64,000 bases of DNA, from positions 62,001 through 126,000 of the forward strand of contig JALMQS010000618.1 of the NCBI GenBank assembly GCA_024734495.1, given 5' to 3'. The notes under the pieces are model-generated. The model saw only the letters and a list, made by a program, of their open reading frames with translations. It was not told where the DNA came from and ran no database searches. Of the stretch, positions 22,827 through 34,768 are shown piece after piece. The number at the start of each line of letters is the position of its first letter. The stretch's first letter is position 1. Source of the stretch: Forficula auricularia. Its lineage: Eukaryota; Arthropoda; Insecta; Dermaptera; Forficulidae. The position numbers were made by a program, and so were the translations under genes.

Positions 22827-23948
22827 CATTAAACAAAATAATTATTCAACTAAAACTTGTTTTATTCTTTTTGATATTCTCTCCTCTGAGACCTAAGAGG
22901 GAAAATTTTACCCGAAGAGAGACACTATTATGTTGCGTATTCTAGGGAGAATAATGTGGTAGTTTTTCAATGTCTACCACATATCAAGATTCTGAATGGG
23001 GCTGTCGCCATTTAGGAAAGATTAGGGTATAATAGAGGAACTAGTATGGATGGAGCTCAGGACATAGTTCTCTGGGTAATCAATGTGAAATGAGTTCTGA
23101 GCTCGCCCAAGTATGGTCACTGTCCCTTAAGTAGATCTTTTCTTAACTGAGGTTCTTAAAAGAGCACCCCACTCATTAGGATAGAAGATATTTATGAAAG
23201 GAAAGGAATTAAAGAAATTGAAATAGTAATTAAAAAGGAAATTTAGGTTTGAGAAAAATTGAGAAGAGAAAGAATCCACGGAATAAGCCCCTACGTAGGA
23301 TTACCACGTAGTTTCTAGTTTGAGAAACTAGTATTCCGGGCAATTTGTTTTTATTTAATTTAATTATAATTATAATTCCAATCTATCTGAAATCTTATTA
23401 GATGATTCCTATTAAAAAAAAAAACATCAAGCTATTAAAAAATCCAAATGAAATGAAATGTTAATTAATGGAATGCTAGAATATTTCAATTTTCTATTTT
23501 CAACGATTCTATTAAACATTTAATCTTTATCATGACAAAGAATGTGTGGATTGTTTAACTGCGGTATTATGTTGTTTTTGTTGTAAATATCCATAAAAAT
23601 AGCAATTATTATTATCATTACATCTCAAACTCTCAAATAAAATATTTATGTAGGACGTAGATACAATCATAACTTTAACAATGGAAAATTGAATTTTTAT
23701 TTTACTGACTGTCTCTTTTCTTAGTTCAATTTGTAATCTATAAATAAATAGATACTAATTTAGTGTATGGATATATCCACGGATGTCCGCAGAAGGGGGC
23801 AAGAGGGTGGAGACGCCCCCCCCTCTGGGAAGGAATAAAAAATTATGTACAACTGTGACTTTTGGCCCGCCCTCATTAAACCGTATGTGTTTTGTATTTT
23901 ATCAGAAGAACTGAATCTATATTAACCGAACCTCCGAAAGTTTAGCCC
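22827..23948. other. Unclassified, partly less AT-rich
   Basis: The stretch 22870-23340 is less AT-rich, with CCCCTACGTAGGATTACCACG and the hairpin TTCTAGTTTGAGAAACTAG at its end. It could be a solo long terminal repeat, but I find no matching ends and no target duplication. No open frame. Confidence 0.3.
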
Positions 23949-24248
23949 GGGCGGGGTGTGTTTCGGGACCCCATTTTTCTCTAATCAAACACACATTGAA
24001 AACCGAACCATCCAATCGTCGGGCGGGGTGTGTTTGGGGCTCCCATTTTTTCCTAATCAAATACACATTGAAAACCGAACAACCAATCGTCGGGCAGTGT
24101 GTCTCTTTTGTATTCTCCCTTATACTGGGGAATATTTTGTCAGAAGATATTATGCCGGGGGATATTTTGTCCTTTGTATATTTTGTCGGGGGATGTTTTG
24201 TCCTTTGTATATTTTGTCGGGGGATGTTTTGTCGGGGATATTTTGTCT
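23949..24248 (+). repeat. Two adjacent minisatellites
   Basis: Two full units and a partial unit of about 72 bp (starting GGGCGGGGTGTGTTT at 23949, 24021 and about 24093) are followed by units of about 29-30 bp built on TATTTTGTCGGGGGATG (24150-24248). A 163-codon frame (23956-24447) reads through both blocks, giving repeated Cys/Phe/Gly-rich peptides. It follows from repeat length and lack of stops and is not evidence of a gene. Confidence 0.75.
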
Positions 24249-24685
24249 GAGGTTGAAATGTCGCGGTACCCTGCGAACGCTCCTTTATCTATATATCCAA
24301 GTAGCTTTGACTTGTTTCAATATTTGTACTATGTATATTATGACTATAATAGATTTAGATTTTGGATTATTCACTGTCAATATTTTTACGATACAAATGT
24401 ATACCCAAGGACATAATACAATTTTAATTGGAAAGATTTTTTGCTAAAATTTATAAACTGGTTTTCAATTTTAGAGGAGATTGGTCTCAGAGTAGAGTTA
24501 AACGCCTGGATAGATTTTTTGATACTTGGGTTCGATTTCCGAGGAAGAGGCGACCAGCATCAACTTTTTTATCCTATAATCAAACTTATCTAATAAGATT
24601 TTGGATAAATAAGTACCCAATTAAATAGACTATAGCAAATGAATTTATCTAGTTATATTAGCTTTTAATAAAAATTAAAAAAAAT
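24249..24685. other. No gene seen
   Basis: AT-rich, with two short overlapping frames of no recognisable family. Confidence 0.35.
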
Positions 24686-24860
24686 GGGGTCCGGTTAGTT
24701 GAAGGGTTAGCGTACCATCCAGCTAATCATGTGGTCCCGGGCTCGAATCCGACTCGAGGCAACCGGCTAAAAATCTGATTCCTGCATAAAAGTCTTAATT
24801 TAATATCAGTATCGTAAATTGGCTGATGTCTAGAAGGGCCGAAAAGCCAGAAAAAAAAAA
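24686..24860 (+). mobile_element. tRNA-Ser-like SINE, copy 2
   Basis: Same head, body and tail as 14075-14267: GGGGTCCGGTTAG, B box-like GGCTCGAATCCGACTCGAGG, acceptor-like CCGGTT/AACCGG, body, TTGTAAATTGGCTGATG, GGGCCGAAAAGCC, poly-A. The target duplication is obscured by A-rich flanks. Confidence 0.8.
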
Positions 24861-26092
24861 TTAGAGATGAAAGAAATTTATTGAACTACATTGTTTGTGC
24901 CCTTTTTAAGTTTTTAATCGATTTGTTGCAAGTTTTCTGACATCTTTAAGTATCCATCCTGTTTATAAATATTTGTGTTGGTTGTAATCCTCTTTAGTAG
25001 TAACAAATCGATTATACCCATTAAGGTTATAGAACTATAGAGGGTATTATCGGTACATATACAAAAGCTGTCTAATTTTAAAAATTATTATTCTCCCGCC
25101 GGGTACTTTTTTTAACTAATATATAAATAAACTTAGAAAATATTTATGATATTTAATTTGAAATCTCACTTATATGCAAAAAGTAATAATGAAAATTACA
25201 CAACCATAAAATCATAGTAGCTATCCTTTGAATATGTAAATACAACAATTACTTATTTGCAATAGAATATAAGAGATTCTCAACCCTTTGACGGGAGTAT
25301 ATTTAGAAGCCTTCAGGGCATGAGGTATTGTTTGACCAGACAAATGCATCAATTAAATATTTATTTTTTACTTTCCTAAAGAAACACAAAGAATCCTAAT
25401 TAGAATTGAAATATATTTATATTTTGAAAAAATAAATACCTCTTCAATGTAAATGACTAATTACATTTGGGAAGTAATTTTTCAACCACCAACTGTTATC
25501 TAAACAAATGCATTAAAATAATGAACAACAAATTAACTTGGTAAAAAAGATAAAAGAGAGCAAGGTGAATGATAATAAAAAAAAAAAAATAGCCGGCTGA
25601 TGGCTGTTCCGACTCAAAACAAACATTTCTGACAGAAGAGCCGGAACTGCCGGTGTGGCTGTTCATCGTTCTCAATAGAATACAATTCATTTTGATGTTT
25701 TTCTTATAATAAACGGTGTGATTAAACGCAAAATGACAGTCATACTGGAATTTACAGAGTCAGAACAGAGGCTATGGTTTACCTCGTCACCGTGAGTTCA
25801 AAAATAGTCAATTGTTTTTCACTAGCTTGGAAAAAATATTTCTGCAAATCAACGCAACCTGTTGATTTATGTTGTATCTTGGAAATCTATATTATTATAG
25901 ACTTAGAATTTTCAAATACCCAACTTATTAAAGAAGCGACGATCCTCTTACTGCTATGAGGGTTGTTGGATATCAGGGGTTTCCAAATTTTTTCTGGAAA
26001 AGGACAAAATTATTGATTGAAATGTTCAGGCGGTCCTCATATACCAATAATATAGCCTTCATAACTTGTCTTTCCTTGGGTGACACCATACT
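24861..26092. other. No gene; possible lone hAT end
   Basis: AT-rich. CAGGGGTTTCCAAA at 25975-25988 looks like an hAT end but I find no partner. A patch at 25590-25680 is less AT-rich. Confidence 0.35.
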
Positions 26093-26535
26093 ATATATAG
26101 GGTGGGGCATAAAGATCTACCACATTTTGAAGAGGTATAAAAAATGAAAAAATTTAACTAGAAAAAACTATATAGGTGTAATATTTTTGAAAAAAAAAAT
26201 AAATAATAATTTCTTTTTTTTAATGTGTTTTAAAAATTATATCAGACGAAAAAACGGGGGGTGGGAGGTCAAAAATGAACATTCTAGCCCTTTCAACCAA
26301 ATTCAACCAAATTTTGTATACATATTCTGTGAACCGCCAGAAGGCTAGAAATGCAAAAACTAACCATCCAAAATAAGGGGGACGGTCAAAAATGAAAATT
26401 CTAACCCTTTCGACCAAGCTACTTACTATATGTATACAAAATTTGGTTAGTTTTTGCATTTCTAGCCTTCTGGAGGTCCACAGAAAATGTATACAAAATT
26501 TGGTGAAGTAGATCTTTATGCCCCACCCTGTATAA
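26093..26535. mobile_element. Foldback family Y, copy 1 (mariner-type ends)
   Basis: The left end GGGTGGGGCATAAAGATC and right end GATCTTTATGCCCCACCCTG are inverted. Inside are blocks of the shared core: a GTATACAAAATTTGG-type word, AAAATGAA-ATTCTA and AGAAGGCTAGAAATGC, in both orientations. The TA-flanked CAGGGTGGGGC end is of Tc1/mariner type. No transposase. Confidence 0.75.
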
Positions 26536-27071
26536 CACGATCTAATGCTCGAATCTTTTGATAAAATAAAATTTAAAACGATTTTTTTAATATTAAATAA
26601 TTTATTTGATGTTTTAATTATAAAATAAGGTGTACATATATTATATTTAGATTATTATTCGATTACACTGAGAACCGCAGATTGACGACTCATTCTATAT
26701 ATGAGGCGCTCAGGAATAAAGTGGATCAAGTCCAAAATTGTAAAAATTATGTTTATTGCGGATAAATAATTGTTACTGGTGTATATTTTCAGAAACATAG
26801 TGAACTAAGTCTCTGCTATGCTATTTTTAAAAGATGCAGTAGTTGTCTTTGGACCTGAAAAACTATCATGAAATTTCCGAGGCAAAATGGATCAAGCCCA
26901 AGATCCAGATATAGCAGCACATATCAATGAATCAAGTCCAGTAAATTATGATTTAAAATTAAATTGACACCTTAATTATTGTTTTTGAATTTTCAAATTA
27001 TAATCCATATATTTAAGTTAGTCTTCATAATACAAGAACAAAAAAAATATCCTCTATCACTTTAGGATTCA
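26536..27071. other. No gene seen
   Basis: AT-rich. AGTGGATCAAGTCCA, ATGGATCAAGCCCAAGATC and AATGAATCAAGTCCAG recur at 26718, 26888 and 26927, suggesting a decayed short repeat. Confidence 0.35.
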
Positions 27072-27078
27072 TCTAGAG

Positions 27079-27352
27079 CAGTAATGGCCACACTTTTTTG
27101 ACCGCGTAGCCTTATGACGAAAATAATCATAAATTGTAACCCCTTGTGTGTCTGTGTGTGTCAAAAATATTTTTTTTCTTCAGGAATTGGACGGAAAATT
27201 CAGAAAATCTAGTTATTTTATTTTTTAATATATATACATGCAATTGATGAATTACAAGAGGACATAAAGTATTTTGAAGAGAAATATGGCGTACCCCCTA
27301 GAATTTTCGGCGTACCGCTCGGGATACGCGTACCCCACTTTGGAGATCACTG
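27079..27352. mobile_element. hAT-type MITE, 274 bp
   Basis: The ends CAGTAATGGCCACACTT and AGTGGGG-type / GGAGATCACTG form a decayed inverted repeat. The duplication TCTAGAG (27072-27078, 27353-27359) is exact over 7 bp. Subterminal GGCGTACC and GGATACGCGTACC motifs resemble those of the 5202-6161 element, so the two may share a transposase family. Confidence 0.75.
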
Positions 27353-27359
27353 TCTAGAG

Positions 27360-28271
27360 TTAATAAACTTTAATCTCATATAATGCGGTTATCGACGCGA
27401 CGTTACTCCGAACACTAGCGGAAACGGCCGAAGACATTTAATATTCATCATATAAGTCTCACTTTTTAAACACAAGTCAGTTATTCATATAAAAATATAA
27501 TTTATTGAATGATTGAATTGTCTACTAACCAATTTCGATGTGCATAAATGTTACGTACATAAAAATATCTTGCTTAATAATATTAAATAATTTAAATTGT
27601 GTTTGTTTTAAAAAAATAAGTCGTGATCAAAAAGCAAAGCCGAGGGAATTTTTAACCAAGTTGTCGCGCTGCTGTGGATTTGAATTGTTGATGGTGTCTT
27701 TTTGGATGTTGTTTTAGGCTTAATAATTAGCTTAATGAAGTCGCGCATGGAATCGTTTGCTGTGCAATGGCTCGTAACCTTTTATTTTCTCATACGAAAA
27801 AAAATAAAAATAATAATAGCATCATAATTTGTTTTCTTTTTATTATTATTATTATCATCATTTTGTGTTTATTATTAATATTATAGAAAGAAAAACCACT
27901 TCCTCCCTCTGGCTCTTTCATATGTTTGAAAAATAAAAAATATTAAAAAGGATTTAAGTCCATTTAATGGAAGTTGTTTTTTTAATAATGTTTCGTGGGG
28001 GAAAAATGAGGATCATTATATTAGAAGGTGAAAGAAAGCTAAGTTATTCGAGATAATAACTATAATAGAAACATATGGAAAGAAATGTTTATAATAGATC
28101 TAAATGGTAAAAGTAAGATATTTAACTTAATAATAAAGTTTTTTAAAAATATCACAAATATTCAGGGTTTGTCAGGGAAATGGGCGATAATTAAAACATA
28201 TACCTGTAAATTAAAATATTTTTCCATACTTGAAATTTTTAAAAATAATACTCTTCAATCACTATTTAAAC
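27360..28271. other. No gene; single-copy, less AT-rich island at 27600-27790
   Basis: The island contains GTTGTCGCGCTGCTGTGG and TTAATAATTAGCTTAATG and has no repeats or frames. It could be regulatory; this is inference from composition only. Confidence 0.3.
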
Positions 28272-28275
28272 TGAA

Positions 28276-28872
28276 GGGAGTTCGGGACAGCTTATTATTT
28301 ATCTGGTTGATCTTCGAAAAAATCTTGTATTTCTGCAGAGTGATAACGTCTGCCTACTAAATTTTTTAATAAAAAAATTGTGAATAATGAGTTTAATTTC
28401 TAATAAAATCTTTGTTTTGATAATATTAATAAAAAGAATATTGAGATAAATTTTTTCTCGTTATAAAAAGATTTAATTAACACAAAAACGATTTCAAGAA
28501 ATAGATTTGGAATTCTACACTAGTGCTTTTGTTATATTCTGTTGGCTGCAAATAACTTTTTATTTTAACATTTATGTATAACTAATTAACTAGACTGTCA
28601 ACTCTATTGAAAAATGTATCACTCATAAAAGTTGAATTATTGATCTGTATAAATTAGTTGAAAATGGTATAATTTGTATATAAGTTATAGCCCTTTTAAA
28701 AGCAGGGTCCATTTGCTTCCATGTTAAAAGGACAATTTTCAATAATTTATTTCTCGGTAATTGGACAAACGATCAACTTCAAATTTCGAGAATAAATATT
28801 TAATGCATCAATGATTCTATGGTAAAAATTTGAGAATTTTCTTATAAAAATGCTAAACAGTCCCGAACCCCT
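28276..28872. mobile_element. piggyBac-type MITE, copy 1
   Basis: The ends GGGAGTTCGGGACAGCTTA and TAAACAGTCCCGAACCCC are inverted. TTAA follows the right end; the left flank is TGAA (decayed). Three other copies are at 48685-49391, 54816-55489 and 58205-58806. TTAA target duplications indicate piggyBac-type transposition. Non-coding. Confidence 0.8.
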
Positions 28873-28876
28873 TTAA

Positions 28877-29744
28877 CTATTCAATTCTTTTTAACATCCT
28901 TGTACTGGAATGATAAATTTACGTAAAAATCTTTAAATTTATCAACCCCCTTATTAAAAAATTATTTTTGTTATTCCTTTTATTGATTTTCTTAATTTTA
29001 ATTTTCTTTTCATTTAATATAATAATTTAATGTTTATTTTTTCATTTTTTTTTCGTTTCATAAATTTAATTTTCAATTTGACAGTAAATTATTTGTTTAT
29101 ATAATGTTTCTTGAATACATTCTTCAGATGATTAAAAATCCTAATTTCCATAGAAGTCTCTATTATTTATGGTCTTACTAATTATTTATTATAACCAACA
29201 ACGGCAATACACTTGCGTATTTCAATTGTTTCTCTAGTGGGAGGGCTTAATCTTAAATCTGGTGATTTATGAATCTCTCTGCAGAGGAACCTTGAAAGGG
29301 GAGAGGGAAAGAGAGGAGTGGATTTTTTTTAAGAATCTCACTCTGAAAAGGCATACTCATACATATATCGAGGTGTTTTCGGAGGTAAATAAAAAAAATA
29401 AAGCGGTGGTCGTGATTGACCGAGACAAAGCGATCGTGACGCGTGGGTGACTTCAACTGACAAATGGAGTACCAAGCGATTCGATTATATAATAAACTAT
29501 ATAACTAAAAGGAAAATAGGATGGATAGATTCATTCTTTGACAAAAAGCGATTGGAGAAAGTGCTCTGGTCGGGAATGTGGATGTACCAAGGTTCTATAT
29601 TATTCAGAGTAACGATGCAAAAAATTCCAAGAATCATTCAAGGTGATAGTAAAAATAAGAAGAGGGTCATTACTCACAAAATACTCTAAATATCAAAAAT
29701 CTCATTGGTTGTTATTTACATCAAGATCTTTACTTACCATATGG
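28877..29744. other. No gene; small less AT-rich patch 29200-29460
   Basis: Overlapping frames of 61-67 codons occur at 29253-29456 on both strands, neither recognisable. The rest is AT-rich. Confidence 0.3.
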
Positions 29745-30640
29745 TCAAGTATTGTATTGTAATTATTAATGAAAAACGTTTTTTTTCTCGAAATAACTAT
29801 CTCAAAAACTGTTCAAACTATAATACAGGGTGGGGCATAAAGATCTTTCAAATTTTGAAGAGGTATAAAAAATGAAAATGTAACTACTAAAAAATTAAAT
29901 ATATTTTTGAAAAGAACATAAAATATATTTTTTTTAATGTGTTCTAAACATTATATCAAATGAAAAAGGGTGGAGGGGATCAAAAATGAAAATTCTAGTC
30001 TTTCAACCAAACTCAACCAAATTTTGTATACATATTCTGTGGACCCCCAGAAGGCTAGAAATTCAAAAACTAACTACCCAAAATGGGGGAAGGGTCGAAA
30101 AATGAAATTCTTGTCCTTTCGATCAAACTATGTATACAAACTTTGGTTAGTTTTTGCATTTTTAGCCTTCTGGGGGTCCACAGAATATGTATACAAAATT
30201 TCGATGAGTTTAGTCAAAAGGGATTGAATTTTCATTTTTGACCCTGCCGCTATTTTGGGTGGTTAGTTTTTGAATTTCTAGCCTTTTTGGGGCCCCCAGA
30301 ATATGTATAAGTACAACATTTCGTTGAATTTGGTCGAAAGGACTAGAATTTTCATTTTTGCCCCCTCTCCACTTTCTGTTTGTCTGATATTGTTTTAAAC
30401 GCATTAAAAAAAAATTATTTTATGTTCTTTTCAAAAATATTTTCAGTTTTTTTCATGTTAAATTTTTGCATTTTTTATACCTCTTCAAAATGTGGTAGAT
30501 CTTTATGCCCTACCCTGTATTTTGATAAAAAAAATTGAGCTATACCATAGCATTTCAGTCTACAAGAAAGCCTTATAGAGTCGACATTGAAAAATTAATT
30601 ATTTTGTCAAAATATATGTTATATACCATATCTGTGCGTT
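29745..30640. repeat. Repeat family Z, copy 2, split by a foldback
   Basis: The left part (29745-29822) and right part (30517-30640) match consecutive segments of the uninterrupted Z copies at 15.2 and 45.2 kb. The 0.7-kb gap is the Y element (separate entry). Confidence 0.7.
29826..30515. mobile_element. Foldback family Y, copy 2
   Basis: The left end CAGGGTGGGGCATAAAGATC and right end ATGCCCTACCCTG are inverted, with TA on both sides. The inside has several shared-core units in alternating orientation (about 29985-30370), each with a GTATACA-type word, AGCCTTCTGGGGGTCCACAG, and TTCATTTTTG. It sits inside a Z repeat. Confidence 0.8.
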
Positions 30641-32426
30641 TCCAATTTTTTTTCCGGTGCGTCGCAGAGACTACTGCAACAGACAATGAGCGACGCAGGC
30701 TTGTCAAGGGTGGGGGAAGATTCATCAGACACAATCATCTTCAAAACTGTCGCAACACGTTCGCTGTTTACACGTAGTAACAACCGATCATTTTATAGCT
30801 ACATCTCATATAATGGGAGCCCCTGCTATTTAGACAACTAACTTGTCATATCAGTTAAGGGTATGTCTACCCTGTGAAAAAAAAGGCGCAACCCATTTCC
30901 TCATTTTTAATTTATCCAATGCAAAGCAGATAAAGTATTGGACCGGTCTCGCGCCAAGTGTGCAGATGGATGAATGGATGAATGAATGTACGTATTTTTT
31001 TCGTCTACGATTTTTTTCACACCGTTCAACCGATTAAAATTATATTGAAACCATACCATTATTACCAATGGTCAATTGGAATTGATAGTGAACCAAAAGA
31101 GGGGGGGGGGGGGCAAAAATTATTTAAAATAAAAACAATTTCAATCGAAAATCGAAGAAAGCTGATTTTTATGTTACAAAAATCTCATATTTAAAAAGAG
31201 ATATGATTTAATTTTAATGGTCCCAAAATGTCAGGAGGTTCTCTTAAAAAACTACATTATAAAATTGCCGGTCTAAAAATCGCATGCGCATTATTATGAG
31301 AATCTTAAAATGTGCATGCGTATTTATCTAAGTGGATACTGATAGAATAAGTCAAATTTTCTTTAAAATAGCCTCATGGCCTGAAGAGAATGGGATAAAA
31401 TAATGAAAAATGTTGTAGAAGGTAGAATAAAAGATCACCATGGGGTATATTTTTTTTTCAATTCAGAAAAAAAATATTAATTCTTTTCTCTTTTTTAAAT
31501 TCACATTGTGAATTCAACCAACAAATTATTTATCATTCAGAATGGAAATTTTGTTTATAAATAAAAAAATAAAAAAAATAAAATAATAAAAATGAGGGAG
31601 AGAGCGAGTGGTTAAGTAATTTTGTTTTTTTTCTTTCTTCAATGACCAGGCTGTAATCTCTCTACTGAAATTCGAAATATATCACATGTGACTGTCGTTT
31701 AAATTAGAAATGAATTTCAAATGGGAATCAACAAAGATGAGATTTTATGGTAGCCGGAGTCGGGCTGCGTGGGCAGACACCTGATACGGGAGGACAATTC
31801 AAAATAAAGAGATGCGGGGATATTCCAAATAAAGATATAAATTTGAAATTAAATTCAAAAGAAGCTCGAGCCTTTCACTTTTCTACCGCGCCTCTCTAAA
31901 ATTTATTCTCCAAAGAGGGCGTCTAGGCTCAATTGAATTAATCTTAACAAAGATAATGAATTTATTTAGTAGCCCATTTGGTAAACTTTCACAATAATAT
32001 AATAAAAGTCATAAGAGAGGAGGAATTCAAAATAGAATTGGAGCAAAAATTGAAAATATTTTCAAGACTCTCGTTACGAATTTTGAAAATGTTGTTAATT
32101 TGGCTTTATTTGGCTGCTGGCGGTTTGAGCTAAAACTTGGCACAAAGGTGAAGTGAGTTCATTATTGGCTTATCTTTCTATTGAAAAATAAATTTCCGCC
32201 ACGTTTCAGATATCTCTTTAAAATGAATATTTGCAACAAAATCCATTTAATATTTTTTGAGGGAATCCAACATTCTGTTCTCGCGGTAGTTTTCATAAAT
32301 AATATCATAAAACCTTATCAGGAAGAGATTAAAATTATTATGTATGAAAATTTCGGAAAAAAATGTTTTCGGAGAGAGGCTAATTAATTTCTTATCAAAG
32401 AGAAGTTTCAGCTCAAAATCTCCTAG
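30641..32426. other. No gene; small dispersed repeat and homopolymers
   Basis: At 30917-30962, ATCCAATGCAAAGCAG and CCGGTCTCGCGCCAAG match 13478-13530. A TGAATGGATGAATGAATG microsatellite (30968-30986) and a long G run (about 31101-31115) follow. A patch at 31740-31960 is less AT-rich. At 32040-32140 ordered blocks resemble the 50-kb tandem unit. Confidence 0.4.
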
Positions 32427-32434
32427 ATTAGACA

Positions 32435-32788
32435 CAGGGCTGGATTTAAGAGTATGTAGGCTAAATTCCATTTGCCGCCCCCTCTATAGTTCATGCTAAA
32501 ACACATTTTTAAGTAACATGTATTCTTAAAAAGAAAGAATTTAATTTCTAGGATTTTAGTAAAAATATTTTTAATGAGCTTATTTTTTGAAAAACATTCC
32601 AATTTTCAAAAAAATAAAGTAAAAATGCTCAAATCTTTAGTTTTATGTATTCTTAAATTCGTGCGTAAAATATTATTAACATCTGAAATACTTCATTTTA
32701 ACTTTTGAATAAATTGCCAAACTACTGCTCCTGAAAATTTTCCGCTCTAGCTTGCAGCCTACTTAGCCTATTTAGAAATACGGCCCTG
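32435..32788. mobile_element. hAT-type MITE, 354 bp
   Basis: The ends CAGGGCTGGATTTA and TAGAAATACGGCCCTG are inverted. There is an exact 8-bp duplication ATTAGACA (32427-32434, 32789-32796). The element sits in a dispersed repeat whose uninterrupted sister copy is at about 61.4 kb. Confidence 0.9.
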
Positions 32789-32796
32789 ATTAGACA

Positions 32797-34057
32797 TTTA
32801 ATGAAATAATTTTACCACAATGCACAACGTTTCGACACTTGATTTTGGAGTCAATGTTAAATGCTTGTGAATTCATTACATGAGATAGAGTGGAAGAGAA
32901 CCTTAGGGATTCCCAAAAGAATTCAATTTCCCTCCTAAGCGACAGTCATGTGACCAGAGGACGCGGCAACTTGAAGCGAAAATATTTAAAAAACGAATTA
33001 TACAATGATTCAAAACTCCAAAAAAGGAAAATATTACAATCCACATCTCCACATAGTATCCAAATATTAACAATCAAGTTTTTTGGGGATTTTTGAATAG
33101 TTTTTATTTACATATTTAATTATTTTTGAGAGATTTATTTATTTAAAATGAAAGAAATGTTATTTTATTGAAAGTTTTTTTAATTTTGGTGTTTAAATTA
33201 ATTACTATTTCACCTAAGTAATAAATATTTTTACTTTTTAAGGTTTTAGTGATAATGACTGTCTATTTCTAATACCTGGTTCTTACACACAAGAGACCGA
33301 CACTCCATAAATAAATAATACATTCTTAAGGAGAGGAAAATTATCCTCCATCGAATGTTGCTTGATTAGTATAAAAAGAAATCCTATGGAATCAAGAGAA
33401 ATTTGAATATTCCATCATAATTTCTAAACTTAGATAAAAATCTAATTCTTTGTCTAATGAACCTTCTTCGGATTGGGGACGATGGAATAGATTAAAGAAA
33501 ACGAAAATTATTCATAGAGATGTTTATCAACAGACGATGATACTCTCTCGAATAGGAAAGAAAATGACGTTTTTGAATGGACAAGCTGATTTAAAATAAA
33601 AAAACTTTTAGTAAAGTCAAATGAAAAATCCAAAAAAGTGAATATTCTTGGTTTTTAAAATCATTCAAGAGTCGGATTTGACCAGTGCAGAATCTTGATT
33701 TCAATTATGAACAGAAGTATTGGGAATGGCATCTCTAGAAATTTTCAGAAGAATTCTGTTTATTTATTATAAATTTCAATTATCACAAATTTTTGAATTC
33801 TTGTTAGGATTATAAGATAACCTTAATGGTTAGACCAAAAATGTTGAACAAAAATCCTATCATTGGGTTCTACAGAGACATTCTTGATCTATATGTCTAT
33901 GTATCTATATTTAAAACTTTAATTGTTGAAAAAGGTAAATCTCAAAAATATTAAATTTAATACAATTTATAACAAACCAAAAAATAATTCAGTGTGGTTC
34001 GAACTTGAAACCTTTCGAAATTTTTCAAAACAAACTTAAATAAATCAAAGAAGTTTT
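32797..34057. other. Flank of a dispersed repeat, then no gene
   Basis: 32797-32885 (CAACGTTTCGACACTTG, TGCTTGTGAATTCATTA) is related to 61457-61535. A 68-codon frame at 32890-33096 is unrecognised. The rest is AT-rich. Confidence 0.4.
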
Positions 34058-34330
34058 TTTTAATGATATTGATGTGAGAAGGAGATACACCAGAAGGTCC
34101 ATCCCCTAAAGGCCTGTATGGGCTGGCCCCTCCATCGTGAAAAGAACAGAGTAGAAGGAAAAGAAACCGGGATCACGAGCCAATCTCAGAAACTTAGATA
34201 CAATTCAATATCCAATTTACTAACGTTTTAGGGGCTTCGAGCAGTGGTAAAATCCTCCGTGCGTTGTTCTCTGCTTAGTCCGAGTTGTTATAGATCATTT
34301 GTTTACTTATCCTAAACGATCCTTCGATTT
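34058..34330. repeat. Dispersed repeat shared with 46655-46790
   Basis: GGAGATACACCAGAAGG, CCCCTAAAGGCCTG and CATCGTGAAAAGAA occur in the same order at 46.7 kb. This may be part of an old SINE or the edge of a larger element; class unknown. Confidence 0.5.
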
Positions 34331-34541
34331 GGGAGAAGTATATCAGGTGCAGAGTTGTGACTTATTTTAAATACAGATACAAAATACGTATTTTCATCTT
34401 ATATTTGAAATACTTTTTTTAATTTTAATTTTGTATATTGTATTTTAGATACATTCTTTTTGGTGGTATCTTAGTATTTTGTAAAAGATTAATAAAATTG
34501 GGAGAGCGCTGGAATATTTAATTGTATAATTAATGAATCAA

Positions 34542-34768
34542 GGCCTACGCTGCGAAAAATGAACGAGGAGAGGATTAAAAAAAGAAATTCGATAATTCAT
34601 AAAGACAAAAGGTAATAGTTTGGGTTCAGGGATCAGTAGCTTAGTGGATATAGGAGGTAAACCTCTTATGACAAAGCATTGCAGTACATATGCAAAGATA
34701 CCGGGTTCGAGCCCCGGCTGATCCTTTTGTCTATAATAAAAATAATCTTTTCTTCGTTCCCTAAATTT
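34542..34768 (+). repeat. tRNA-containing repeat, copy 2
   Basis: About 97% identical to 1-227 by eye, including leader, cloverleaf and tail. Because it sits inside the hAT element, both of its ends can be estimated here, which sets the repeat length at about 227 bp. Confidence 0.8.
34630..34724 (+). tRNA. tRNA-like cloverleaf with 31-nt D-loop, copy 2
   Basis: Same as 89-183 except for one change in the variable loop (AGATA instead of AGATC). Acceptor, D, anticodon and T stems and both Pol III boxes are intact, and CTTTT-type T residues follow. Keeping all 21 stem pairs in both copies suggests either a recent common source or selection on structure. Confidence 0.6.

Noticed and set aside
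22870..23340. Solo LTR
   Set aside because: No paired TG...CA ends and no flanking duplication could be placed.
23956..24447. Longest open frame in the window (163 codons)
   Set aside because: It reads through two minisatellites; its length follows from repeat units without stops, and the peptide is only repeated low-complexity text.
25975..25988. CAGGGGTTTCCAAA as an hAT element
   Set aside because: Only one end; no inverted partner or 8-bp duplication found.
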